A DNA stretch of 5,225 nt from Bacteroidales bacterium (GTDB lineage Bacteria > Bacteroidota > Bacteroidia > Bacteroidales > VadinHA17): positions 18,081-23,305 of the forward strand of contig PMEC01000066.1 in assembly GCA_003155705.1 (NCBI GenBank), given 5' to 3'. The position numbers and the translations under genes are program-made. Positions 1 to 5,225 of the stretch are shown one piece after another. The notes under the pieces are model-generated. The model made no database searches and was not told the DNA's origin. It worked only from the letters and a program-made list of their open reading frames with translations. Within the stretch, counting starts at the first letter, position 1. Each line of letters opens with the position of its first letter.

Positions 1-774
1 TTTATTCAGGAAGGGAAAAAACTTCCTGTTAACACCGAACCGGAAAGAAAATTTATAACGAGTGTTGTCGAACAAAAGCTTGGATATCACAGAATAGGTG
101 ATTTACCAATCATGACTGAAATATCTTTTACGCACCTCCATGAAATGGATCTTAAAAAAACCGCTTACCGTATGTGCAGCAGGAAAATAAATAAAGAAAC
201 TGATACTACTTTAAGTATTGTCGATATTCTGATGGCATCCACCTCATTTCCAATCGCTTTTCCTCCTGTCAGGATAAAAAATGTTAAAACCATCCCTGAT
301 GTTGCATATATTGATGGCGGTGTCGGAGATGACCATATTCCGTTTCTGGCCCTTCTTGAATTTGAAAAATTCAGGGGTTATGGTGTTGATAAGGTCTATA
401 TAGTAAGCAGAAAAAGTGATAGCATTCCTGAGGTGAGTGAAGAGCTGAAAGTTCTTGGAATCAACGATCGGGGGATGTTTGACAAGATGGGAATTTCATT
501 AGATAATATTCTTAAAAGAGGAATATATAAAAGGCTTGAAACTTTCGCTGCAGAAGCCCCGGAACTTGTTCCGCATACTTATGTCTGGATACCGGATTTT
601 CAGGCTGATTTTCTGATGTTTAATTTTGGTAAACTGAAAGAACAATATGATTTGACATCACATTGGGCAAAAACACATGACCCTGTTCCAATTGCAGAAT
701 ATCTCCTGCCTCACCTGCTTAAGAGGGTCAGATCTTCTTATCTTCTGAGAATTATTCCGGATAAGAATGAATGA
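1..774 (+). CDS. Patatin-like phospholipase family protein, 5'-truncated by the window edge
   Basis: The reading frame is open from base 1 to a TGA at 772-774, giving 257 visible residues; the first in-frame ATG (112) is internal, so the true start lies upstream. Patatin-like enzymes are lipid acyl hydrolases with a Ser-Asp dyad. The nucleophile motif GxSxG and the glycine-rich oxyanion loop would be in the missing part. Visible here are the segment ASTSFPIAFPP (fragment residues about 79-89), typical of the family where the chain precedes the catalytic Asp, and YIDGGVGDDHIP, whose DGG (Asp at fragment residue 105, bases 313-315) matches the conserved catalytic D-G-G/A motif. The remaining C-terminal half carries no domain I recognise and no obvious membrane segment. 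The substrate and cellular location cannot be told from this fragment. The next gene starts 99 bases downstream on the same strand. The family call is good; the exact activity is not determined. Confidence 0.8.
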   Translation, partial: FIQEGKKLPVNTEPERKFITSVVEQKLGYHRIGDLPIMTEISFTHLHEMDLKKTAYRMCSRKINKETDTTLSIVDILMASTSFPIAFPPVRIKNVKTIPDVAYIDGGVGDDHIPFLALLEFEKFRGYGVDKVYIVSRKSDSIPEVSEELKVLGINDRGMFDKMGISLDNILKRGIYKRLETFAAEAPELVPHTYVWIPDFQADFLMFNFGKLKEQYDLTSHWAKTHDPVPIAEYLLPHLLKRVRSSYLLRIIPDKNE

Positions 775-842
775 TTTGATCAGGTTTATTTCCCGGGTTT
801 AATAAAACATCTTTGTTTCTGATTTAGCCTGATTATTATTTC

Positions 843-850
843 TAATTTTG
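843..850 (+). promoter_or_regulatory. Candidate Bacteroidota -7 promoter element upstream of ppa
   Basis: TAATTTTG is an exact match to the Bacteroidota -7 consensus TAnnTTTG and lies 23 bases before the pyrophosphatase ATG, which would give a short leader. The nearest upstream TTTG (812-815) is 27 bases away, longer than the roughly 19-21 expected for a -33 element, so only half of the promoter signature is good. The motif is short and the background AT-rich. Confidence 0.35.
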
Positions 851-873
851 ACAGATATTTTATTTCAGAACAA

Positions 874-1431
874 ATGAAACCATGTACCCATCCCTGGCAT
901 TGTATTGATCCCGGAAATGAAGCTCCGTTATTTGTCAAAAGTATTATAGAAATTCCGAAAGGATCAAAAGGTAAATATGAAATGGACAAGGAATCAGGAC
1001 TGCTTCGTCTCGACAGGGTTCTTTTTTCATCAGTTCATTACCCTGCTAATTATGGATTTATCCCACAAACATATTGCGATGACCATGATCCGCTTGACAT
1101 TCTGGTTATCTGTTCAATTGATGTATACCCGATGTGTATTATTGAGGCAAAGGTTATTGGTGCAATGGAGATGGTTGACGGTGAGGAGCGCGATGATAAG
1201 ATTATAGCAGTTGCCAAAAATGATATGTCAGTCAATTACATTAATGATATTTCGGAGTTGCCGCCTCATACACTTGTTGAGCTCAAAAGGTTTTTTGAAG
1301 ACTATAAAATGCTCGAACACAAAAACGTGATAGTTGAGCAGTTCATGAACAGGGACAAAGCTTTTGAGATCGTTAATGAAGGTTTAAAATTATACCAGGA
1401 GAAGAAGGACCTGCTTTTAAATCAGTATTAA
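874..1431 (+). CDS. ppa: Soluble inorganic pyrophosphatase, family I
   Basis: This is a cytoplasmic Mg-dependent enzyme that hydrolyses pyrophosphate to two phosphates, pulling biosynthetic reactions forward. The 185-residue length suits a family I bacterial PPase. The signature DDHDPLDIL (69-77) supplies metal-binding Asp70, Asp72 and Asp75. By alignment from memory to the E. coli enzyme, other active-site residues are present: Glu26, Lys34 and Glu36 (in [12 protein letters not shown]), Arg48, Tyr56 and Tyr60 ([10 protein letters not shown]), Asp102, Asp107 and Lys109 (VDGEERDDK), and Tyr144-Lys145 (FEDYK). Every catalytic position I could place is intact. The ATG at 874 gives an N-terminus with the PWH-x-x-x-PG pattern I associate with Bacteroidota PPases; there is no Shine-Dalgarno sequence, as is common in this phylum. 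It lies 99 bases after the patatin-like gene, may have its own promoter, and converges on the methyltransferase gene. Confidence 0.97.
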   Translation: MKPCTHPWHCIDPGNEAPLFVKSIIEIPKGSKGKYEMDKESGLLRLDRVLFSSVHYPANYGFIPQTYCDDHDPLDILVICSIDVYPMCIIEAKVIGAMEMVDGEERDDKIIAVAKNDMSVNYINDISELPPHTLVELKRFFEDYKMLEHKNVIVEQFMNRDKAFEIVNEGLKLYQEKKDLLLNQY

Positions 1432-1443
1432 ATACCCATATTT

Positions 1444-1513
1444 CAATTTCGGATTGCGGATTTTTGATTTCGGATTGTCAAATCCGCAATCCACAATCCG
1501 AAATCCGAAATCC
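1444..1513. repeat. Strand-switching array of ten GGATTNN-type heptamers between convergent genes
   Basis: Bases 1444-1478 read as five heptamers on the plus strand: CAATTTC, GGATTGC, GGATTTT, TGATTTC, GGATTGT. Bases 1479-1513 read as five heptamers on the minus strand, all fitting GGATTNN (from 1513 leftward: GGATTTC, GGATTTC, GGATTGT, GGATTGC, GGATTTG). The orientation flips exactly between 1478 and 1479, so the element is a 70-bp inverted arrangement of a 7-bp unit. It fills nearly all of the 81-base spacer after ppa, and its last base is the first plus-strand base of the methyltransferase stop codon (1513-1515). Two perfect 13-bp stems are possible: 1451-1463 with 1480-1492, and 1466-1478 with 1493-1505. 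It could fold in RNA from either strand and so act as a bidirectional end or a processing barrier; this role is inferred. I see no open reading frame in it. Confidence 0.85.
1451..1505. terminator. Possible bidirectional transcription end between ppa and the methyltransferase
   Basis: The two 13-bp perfect stems in the heptamer array overlap in an interlocked order (left arms 1451-1463 and 1466-1478; right arms 1480-1492 and 1493-1505). Both convergent transcripts would carry them just after their stop codons. Neither stem is followed by a clear T-tract in either direction, so this is not a textbook intrinsic terminator. The call rests on position and fold only. Confidence 0.35.
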
Positions 1514-2226
1514 TACATGATCCTTACAGCAATCTGATAAAAATTATTCACGGCGCCGATAACTTCGTATTCAATATAATAAGAGCTGACCCATTCAGTA
1601 AAAGCTTTAAACTCATGCATCGGGACATTAAATTCATCAAAAATTATTATGTCTCCTTTTCTGAGAACTGGTGAAATGGATGTCAGGACAAAAATTGTGG
1701 AGGTGTACAAATCTGCATCCATATGAATTATTTTCATGGCAGGAGAGGAGTAAGTTTTTAAAAATCCGGGCAGAGTTTGCTGAAACAGACCCTGGTAGAA
1801 GCTGCATCTCGGATCGTTCATCTTAGGAACTTCATTGTTGTTATCCATGTCCCCTTTTCTGAAACTCCCCCAGTTCTCAGGTAGCCCGGTAAAAGTATCG
1901 AATCCAAAAAACCTTGAATTATTATCCTTTATATTCTCTGCCCACCATTTGAACGAAACGCCCTTCGAAACTCCAAACTCCAGGTAGTCAATAGAGTTTT
2001 TAAGAATGTAATTTTCAATAATATGTGAATAAAGAGTGTACCGTTTTGAGTAATCGAACCTTGCTGTAAAGAAGTCAGAAAATTCAATATTCTTATGCTG
2101 TTGTATCCATTTTGAAAGTTCTCCCATCTGTGCGGCAAATCTCAGGAATTTGAATGCCAGCAACCTGTGAAGTTTCAAAACGAAAAAATATCCCTTCAGT
2201 CTGCCTCTTATACGATTTTTGATCAT
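1513..2226 (-). CDS. Class I SAM-dependent methyltransferase, TylF/macrocin O-methyltransferase-like
   Basis: This 237-residue protein probably transfers a methyl group from S-adenosylmethionine to a hydroxyl group, by family resemblance. The SAM-binding motif I is DYLEFGVSKG (80-89). FFGFDTFTGLPENW (106-119) matches the FDxFxGLP motif typical of TylF/MycF and related sugar O-methyltransferases. HMDADLYTST (168-177) and IIIFDEF (193-199) correspond to the acidic segments that in TylF/MycF enzymes hold the metal ion and catalytic Asp residues. The first 35 residues are basic and hydrophobic (several Lys/Arg among Leu, Phe and Val), which could favour peripheral membrane contact, but there is no clear signal peptide or transmembrane segment. 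The ATG at 2226-2224 is followed by a normal N-terminal extension. The gene stands alone: convergent with ppa, divergent from the acyltransferase, with no glycosyltransferases in view. The acceptor is therefore unknown; a surface glycan sugar or a secondary metabolite are both possible. Confidence 0.8.
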   Translation of the reverse strand: MIKNRIRGRLKGYFFVLKLHRLLAFKFLRFAAQMGELSKWIQQHKNIEFSDFFTARFDYSKRYTLYSHIIENYILKNSIDYLEFGVSKGVSFKWWAENIKDNNSRFFGFDTFTGLPENWGSFRKGDMDNNNEVPKMNDPRCSFYQGLFQQTLPGFLKTYSSPAMKIIHMDADLYTSTIFVLTSISPVLRKGDIIIFDEFNVPMHEFKAFTEWVSSYYIEYEVIGAVNNFYQIAVRIM

Positions 2227-2271
2227 TTAATCAGTTTTTCAATTTATTATTATTTGAAAATGAAGTATAAC

Positions 2272-2284
2272 TTTACCGGGTAAA
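2272..2284. promoter_or_regulatory. Short palindrome in the divergent methyltransferase/acyltransferase spacer
   Basis: TTTACC, a single central G, then GGTAAA form a perfect 13-base inverted repeat in the 85-base spacer (2227-2311), 46 bases from the methyltransferase start and 28 from the acyltransferase start. It could be an operator for one or both genes. No good TAnnTTTG promoter was found in this spacer on either strand. The evidence is weak because the element is short and single-copy. Confidence 0.2.
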
Positions 2285-2311
2285 AATAATAAAGATTAAC
2301 ACCAGATTGTT

Positions 2312-3109
2312 ATGCAATGGAGTTATTTTGATTCATTTAATTACGATACAAAGAGACATGGTTCTTCGAGCTTTTTCAGATGGGTGCTTGAAGACAACTG
2401 GTTTTATTTTCTATCTCAGTATGCAGCTATCGTACTCAGAACGCGCCGTGAGGCCATCAAAAATGTATATGGTAAAAAGGAATGGGCTGATTCATCTCTG
2501 GAGGTATTAAGACTAATTGAACGAATTGGAGGAGAATTCCATATATCGGGAATGGAGAATATAGCAAAAAGCAGCGAACCGGTAGTTTTCATCAGCAACC
2601 ATATCAGCACTCTTGAAACAATGGTTTTCCCGGCATTGATAGCTCCCCTCCGCGATGTGACATTTGTGGTTAAAGACAGCCTTGTGAAACACCCGCTGTT
2701 TGGTCCGGTGATGCGTTCAAGAGAACCTGTAATAGTCGGTCGTACCGATCCAAGAAAAGATTTTGAAATTGTTATGACCCAGGGTATGGAACTTCTATCA
2801 AGAGGAATATCTATTGTTGTCTTTCCACAAAGTACCCGGAATGATGTTTTCAGACCGGCTGAGTTCAACTCGATAGGAGTAAAGCTTGCTAAAAAAGCAG
2901 GAGTAAGCGTTGTTCCGATGGCCATAAAAACAGATTTTTGGGGAAACGGAAAGATCATCAAGGAAATTGGCACGCTTAACCACCTGAAACCAATTATGAT
3001 AAAATTCGGAGAGTCTTTCCCGGTTTCCGGCACCGGTAAAGAGGAAAATCAAAAAATAATTAATTTCATTATCGAAAATCTTAAAGCATGGAACGGTCTG
3101 GTAAGTTGA
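2312..3109 (+). CDS. Lysophospholipid acyltransferase family protein (PlsC-like, LPLAT superfamily)
   Basis: This is probably a membrane-associated acyltransferase that adds a fatty acyl chain to a lysophospholipid or similar acceptor. The 265 residues follow the PlsC motif order. Motif I is VVFISNHISTLE (91-102), with the His97 catalytic base. Next comes GPVMRSREPVIVGRTDPRKD (131-150), in the motif II region that contacts the acceptor phosphate. Motif III is VVFPQSTRNDVF (169-180), and motif IV is VVPMAIKT (200-207). Two positions depart from the textbook pattern: NHxxxxD reads NHxxxxE (Glu102), and FPEGTR reads FPQSTR (171-176). I recall a subgroup of these proteins in several phyla with the same pattern, so this is likely a subfamily trait and not decay. 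A moderately hydrophobic stretch at about 29-43 may help membrane attachment. The ATG at 2312 gives a compact N-terminus; no ribosome binding site is visible. 1-acylglycerol-3-phosphate acyltransferase is one possible specific function, but unproven. Confidence 0.85.
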   Translation: MQWSYFDSFNYDTKRHGSSSFFRWVLEDNWFYFLSQYAAIVLRTRREAIKNVYGKKEWADSSLEVLRLIERIGGEFHISGMENIAKSSEPVVFISNHISTLETMVFPALIAPLRDVTFVVKDSLVKHPLFGPVMRSREPVIVGRTDPRKDFEIVMTQGMELLSRGISIVVFPQSTRNDVFRPAEFNSIGVKLAKKAGVSVVPMAIKTDFWGNGKIIKEIGTLNHLKPIMIKFGESFPVSGTGKEENQKIINFIIENLKAWNGLVS

Positions 3110-3210
3110 ACTATTTGTAATACTCATATTTTCAAATTAATATAAATCCATCCTCGTTATTACAGCACCAGAATTTAGCATGAAGAATTATTAAGTGTAT
3201 ATTTTACATT

Positions 3211-3225
3211 TAATAAATTTTATTA
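3211..3225. promoter_or_regulatory. AT-only palindrome upstream of the symporter gene
   Basis: TAATAAA, one T, then TTTATTA form a perfect 15-base inverted repeat about 127 bases before the symporter start. With one G-T mismatch it extends to 3208-3228. It could be an operator, but it contains only A and T in a very AT-rich spacer, so chance is a real alternative. Confidence 0.18.
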
Positions 3226-3272
3226 GATTTGAGAGTGGCATATCATAGGAATATTTTGGGAGTTCTTATTGA

Positions 3273-3293
3273 TATGTTTGCAATTTACATTTG
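3273..3293 (+). promoter_or_regulatory. Two tandem TAnnTTTG promoter elements before the symporter-araA operon
   Basis: TATGTTTG (3273-3280) and TACATTTG (3286-3293) are both exact matches to the Bacteroidota -7 consensus TAnnTTTG, offset by 13 bases. A TTTG at 3255-3258 could serve as a -33 element, although its 14-base gap to the first is short and its 27-base gap to the second is long. Transcription from either would give a leader of roughly 50-65 bases that contains the inverted repeat at 3318-3336. The 242-base spacer from the previous gene supports a promoter in this region. Confidence 0.35.
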
Positions 3294-3317
3294 TTATTCA
3301 ATTTGTTTTTTCGGATG

Positions 3318-3336
3318 ATTATAATGGTTTTATAAT
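3318..3336. promoter_or_regulatory. Inverted repeat just upstream of the symporter start; candidate operator or leader hairpin
   Basis: ATTATAA, spacer TGGTT, then TTATAAT make a perfect 7-bp inverted repeat ending 15 bases before the symporter ATG and downstream of the candidate -7 elements. A repressor bound there could block transcription of the transporter-isomerase operon. As RNA it would form only a weak A-U hairpin near the ribosome entry site. In Bacteroides, arabinose genes are controlled by a Nudix-related repressor (AraR), but I cannot recall its exact site well enough to call a match. Confidence 0.3.
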
Positions 3337-3351
3337 TTTAAAAACTATACG

Positions 3352-5019
3352 ATGGCAACACTTGACTGGATTATCTTAGTTTTATTTCTTCTCGGATTGT
3401 TTGGTATTATCTGGTGGGTTTTAAAACACAAAAAAGATGATACAAGCGATTATTTTCTTTCAGGGCGAAGTGAAACATGGCTGGCTGTCGGCGCTGCCAT
3501 TTTCGCTGCAAATATTGGTTCAGAACATCTTGTCGGTCTAGCTGGAGCAGGCGCTGAAAGTGGCATGGCGATGGCACATTGGGAGATGCAAGGGTGGATG
3601 ATCCTTATCCTGGGCTGGGTTTTTGTACCATTTTATGCTCACAGTAAGGTTTTTACCATGCCTGAGTTTCTACAAAAAAGATTTAACAAGAATACCAGTT
3701 CAACACTATCGATAATTACCCTGATAAGCTATGTATTAACCAAAGTTTCAGTTACAGCTTTTACAGGAGGTATTTTCTTACAATCAGTAATGGGAATCGA
3801 TTTTTGGTATGGTGCAATCGGATTAGTACTGCTGACCGGTATCTTTACCGTATTGGCAGGCATGAAGGGTATTATGACTATTTCAGTCATTCAAACCCCG
3901 ATTTTGATAGTTGGTTCTATTATTATTTTAGTTCTTGGGTTATTGAAAGTTGGTGGCGGTGGTCTTGTTGACGGTTGGCACGAGGTGGTAAAATATGCCG
4001 GCAATAACATCCACCTGATCCATCAAAAGGGAGATCCATGGTACGACAAATTTCCTGGCATCGGGGTTATATTTGGCGCTTCTATTATAGGATTCTGGTA
4101 TTGGTGTACGGATCAGCATATTGTACAAAGAGCTCTTGCCGCCAAAAACCTTAAGAATGCCCGTCAGGGGACAATCCTTGCAGGATTTCTGAAAATCTTA
4201 CCTGTCTTTATGTTTTTGATTCCCGGTATGGTAGCGGCAGCCATGAGGGCTAAAGGTCAGGTAATGTTCACAGATAACAATGAAGCTTATGGGAGCCTGG
4301 TCAGAACTTTGTTGCCTATCGGTCTGAAAGGAATTGTTGTTGTCGGATTTATAGCAGCCCTGATGACCTCTTTGGCAGCTCATTTCAACTCGTCTGCCAC
4401 ACTATTCACTATTGATTTCTACAAACACTACCGCCCTGAAGCGAGTGAACATAAGTTAGTCTGGGTAGGACGTATTGCAACTATATCTGTAGTGTTATTG
4501 GGGTTGGTATGGATTCCTATTATGAAGGGTTTGGGAAGTGTCCTTTATGAGTACCTTCAGAATGTTCAATCGCTTATCGCCCCGGCTATTGCAGCAGTTT
4601 TTCTTCTCGGTGTATTTAACCGGAAAATCACTCCCAAAGCTGGTGAGTGGGGTCTGCTTATTGGTTTTGTTATCGGTATGTTCAGGCTCGGTTTAATGGT
4701 ATTTGACCCGGGCACACATTTTGATGCTGCCAATAAAATGATAACAGACCCAATGTTAAGATATGGAATATTTAAATTTGTCCTTCAATTTAACTGGTTG
4801 CATTTTTGCCTGTTTCTGTTTTTGTTTACAATGGCAATTATGGTCGTGATAAGCATGTTTACTCCAAAAGCAGGAAGTGAACAACTACAAGGGCTTACTT
4901 ATTTTTCACAATCCCCTGAACAAATTGCTGAAACCCGTAACAGCTGGTCAAAAATTGATGTGATTACCTCTTTGATTGTGGTTGCTGTATGCGTGGCATT
5001 TTATATTTATTTCTGGTAG
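3352..5019 (+). CDS. SGLT-type sodium:solute symporter, probable L-arabinose transporter
   Basis: This inner-membrane protein would carry a sugar inward with Na+. At 555 residues with many hydrophobic helices it fits the SSS family. Hallmarks are YFLSGRSETWLAVGAAIFAA (34-53), NIGSEHLVGLAG (54-65), WYWCTDQHIVQRALAAKNL (249-267), LKILPVFMFLIPGM (280-293) and TSLAAHFNSSATLFTIDFY (339-357). By alignment from memory to Vibrio SGLT, sugar-site positions are polar and plausible: Asn54, His59 (Gln in vSGLT, His in human SGLT1), Glu78, Tyr250-Trp251 at the inner gate, Lys281 and Gln403. The Na+-site Ser pair reads Thr339-Ser340, a mild change. The last hydrophobic stretch (about 536-555) runs to the C-terminus. 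araA begins 43 bases after the stop, the order seen in Bacteroides arabinose loci, so L-arabinose is the likely substrate; this is inferred from context. The ATG at 3352 gives the usual short outside tail before the first helix (about 6-24). Confidence 0.93.
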   Translation: MATLDWIILVLFLLGLFGIIWWVLKHKKDDTSDYFLSGRSETWLAVGAAIFAANIGSEHLVGLAGAGAESGMAMAHWEMQGWMILILGWVFVPFYAHSKVFTMPEFLQKRFNKNTSSTLSIITLISYVLTKVSVTAFTGGIFLQSVMGIDFWYGAIGLVLLTGIFTVLAGMKGIMTISVIQTPILIVGSIIILVLGLLKVGGGGLVDGWHEVVKYAGNNIHLIHQKGDPWYDKFPGIGVIFGASIIGFWYWCTDQHIVQRALAAKNLKNARQGTILAGFLKILPVFMFLIPGMVAAAMRAKGQVMFTDNNEAYGSLVRTLLPIGLKGIVVVGFIAALMTSLAAHFNSSATLFTIDFYKHYRPEASEHKLVWVGRIATISVVLLGLVWIPIMKGLGSVLYEYLQNVQSLIAPAIAAVFLLGVFNRKITPKAGEWGLLIGFVIGMFRLGLMVFDPGTHFDAANKMITDPMLRYGIFKFVLQFNWLHFCLFLFLFTMAIMVVISMFTPKAGSEQLQGLTYFSQSPEQIAETRNSWSKIDVITSLIVVAVCVAFYIYFW

Positions 5020-5062
5020 AAGATTAGATGGCATAATGTAGTTTATCAAAATAGTAGTATAT

Positions 5063-5225
5063 ATGGAAAATCTTAAAAAAAATGAGGTTTGGTTTGTAAC
5101 AGGAAGCCAGCATCTTTATGGTCCTGATACACTTAAACAGGTTGCAGCTGATTCATCGAAAATTGCGGCAGCATTTGATAAATCTCCAAAAATCCCGGTT
5201 AAAGTTGTTTTTAAACCCGTTCTGA
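5063..5225 (+). CDS. araA: L-arabinose isomerase, N-terminal 54 residues (cut by the window end)
   Basis: This cytoplasmic enzyme converts L-arabinose to L-ribulose, the first step of bacterial arabinose catabolism before ribulokinase (AraB) and ribulose-5-phosphate epimerase (AraD). The visible residues include [20 protein letters not shown] (8-27), which closely matches the highly conserved start of AraA (in E. coli, [20 protein letters not shown]). Gln16 is at the same position as the E. coli substrate-contacting Gln16. The family is about 500 residues long, so some nine tenths lies beyond base 5225. The ATG at 5063 is chosen because TAG stops lie in frame just upstream and the length before the conserved block matches the family. 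No Shine-Dalgarno sequence is seen. The 43-base gap to the symporter gene suggests cotranscription. Confidence 0.96.
   Translation, partial: MENLKKNEVWFVTGSQHLYGPDTLKQVAADSSKIAAAFDKSPKIPVKVVFKPVL

Noticed and set aside
112..774. Treating the ATG at 112 as the start of a complete 220-residue gene
   Set aside because: The frame is open to base 1, the upstream residues read like normal coding sequence, and the patatin nucleophile motif is missing. The gene is therefore cut by the window edge and not short.
784..808. Possible terminator hairpin after the patatin-like gene (TTTATT 785-790 with AATAAA 801-806, CCCGGG in the loop)
   Set aside because: The stem is six A-T pairs with no following T-tract, too weak to call.
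1432..1513. Heptamer array considered as a CRISPR array or tandem coding repeat
   Set aside because: The units are 7 bp with no spacers, the orientation reverses midway, and no open frame of note spans it.
2416..3033. 205-residue open frame on the minus strand
   Set aside because: It lies entirely inside the acyltransferase gene, shows no recognisable motif and is the usual antisense shadow.
2798..3127. 109-residue minus-strand open frame reaching into the 3110-3351 spacer
   Set aside because: It overlaps the acyltransferase C-terminal coding region almost completely and its translation resembles no family I know.
3320..3325. TATAAT resembling a sigma-70 -10 box before the symporter
   Set aside because: It has no -35 partner at proper distance, belongs to the inverted repeat, and Bacteroidota primary promoters do not use this consensus.
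1..5225. A novel multi-gene defence, mobile or biosynthetic system
   Set aside because: All the genes belong to known families with ordinary functions; there is no transposase, integrase, tRNA-flanked insertion, toxin-antitoxin pair or defence domain in the window.

Overview
The window looks like part of a Bacteroidota chromosome, probably order Bacteroidales or a close relative. The reasons are AT-rich spacers, start codons without a clear Shine-Dalgarno sequence, several exact matches to the Bacteroidota -7 promoter motif TAnnTTTG, a family I pyrophosphatase of the form I associate with Bacteroidota, and a sodium:solute symporter placed directly before araA, as in Bacteroides arabinose loci. 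The organism call is inference from these signs; no marker gene or database comparison supports it here.

Layout. Bases 1-774 (+) hold the C-terminal 257 residues of a patatin-like phospholipase whose 5' end lies outside the window. Bases 874-1431 (+) encode soluble inorganic pyrophosphatase (ppa) with all recognisable active-site residues. Bases 1432-1512 separate two convergent genes and are almost filled by a 70-bp array of degenerate heptamers (GGATTNN) that changes strand at its exact midpoint. Bases 1513-2226 (-) encode a TylF-like class I SAM-dependent methyltransferase. It is divergent, across 85 bases, from a PlsC-type lysophospholipid acyltransferase at 2312-3109 (+). A 242-base spacer with candidate promoter and operator palindromes follows. 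Then come a 555-residue SGLT-type sodium:solute symporter (3352-5019, +) and the first 54 residues of L-arabinose isomerase (araA, from 5063, +), cut by the window end.

How the genes fit together. The symporter and araA are 43 bases apart and look like the front of an L-arabinose uptake and catabolism operon, with its control region in 3110-3351. The other genes are housekeeping or envelope-related functions: lipid hydrolysis, lipid acylation, methyl transfer and pyrophosphate removal. They show no evident shared pathway.

I do not see a new multi-gene system. The points that most deserve a second look are the strand-switching heptamer array between the convergent genes, the inverted repeat just upstream of the symporter start, and the variant catalytic motifs of the acyltransferase.
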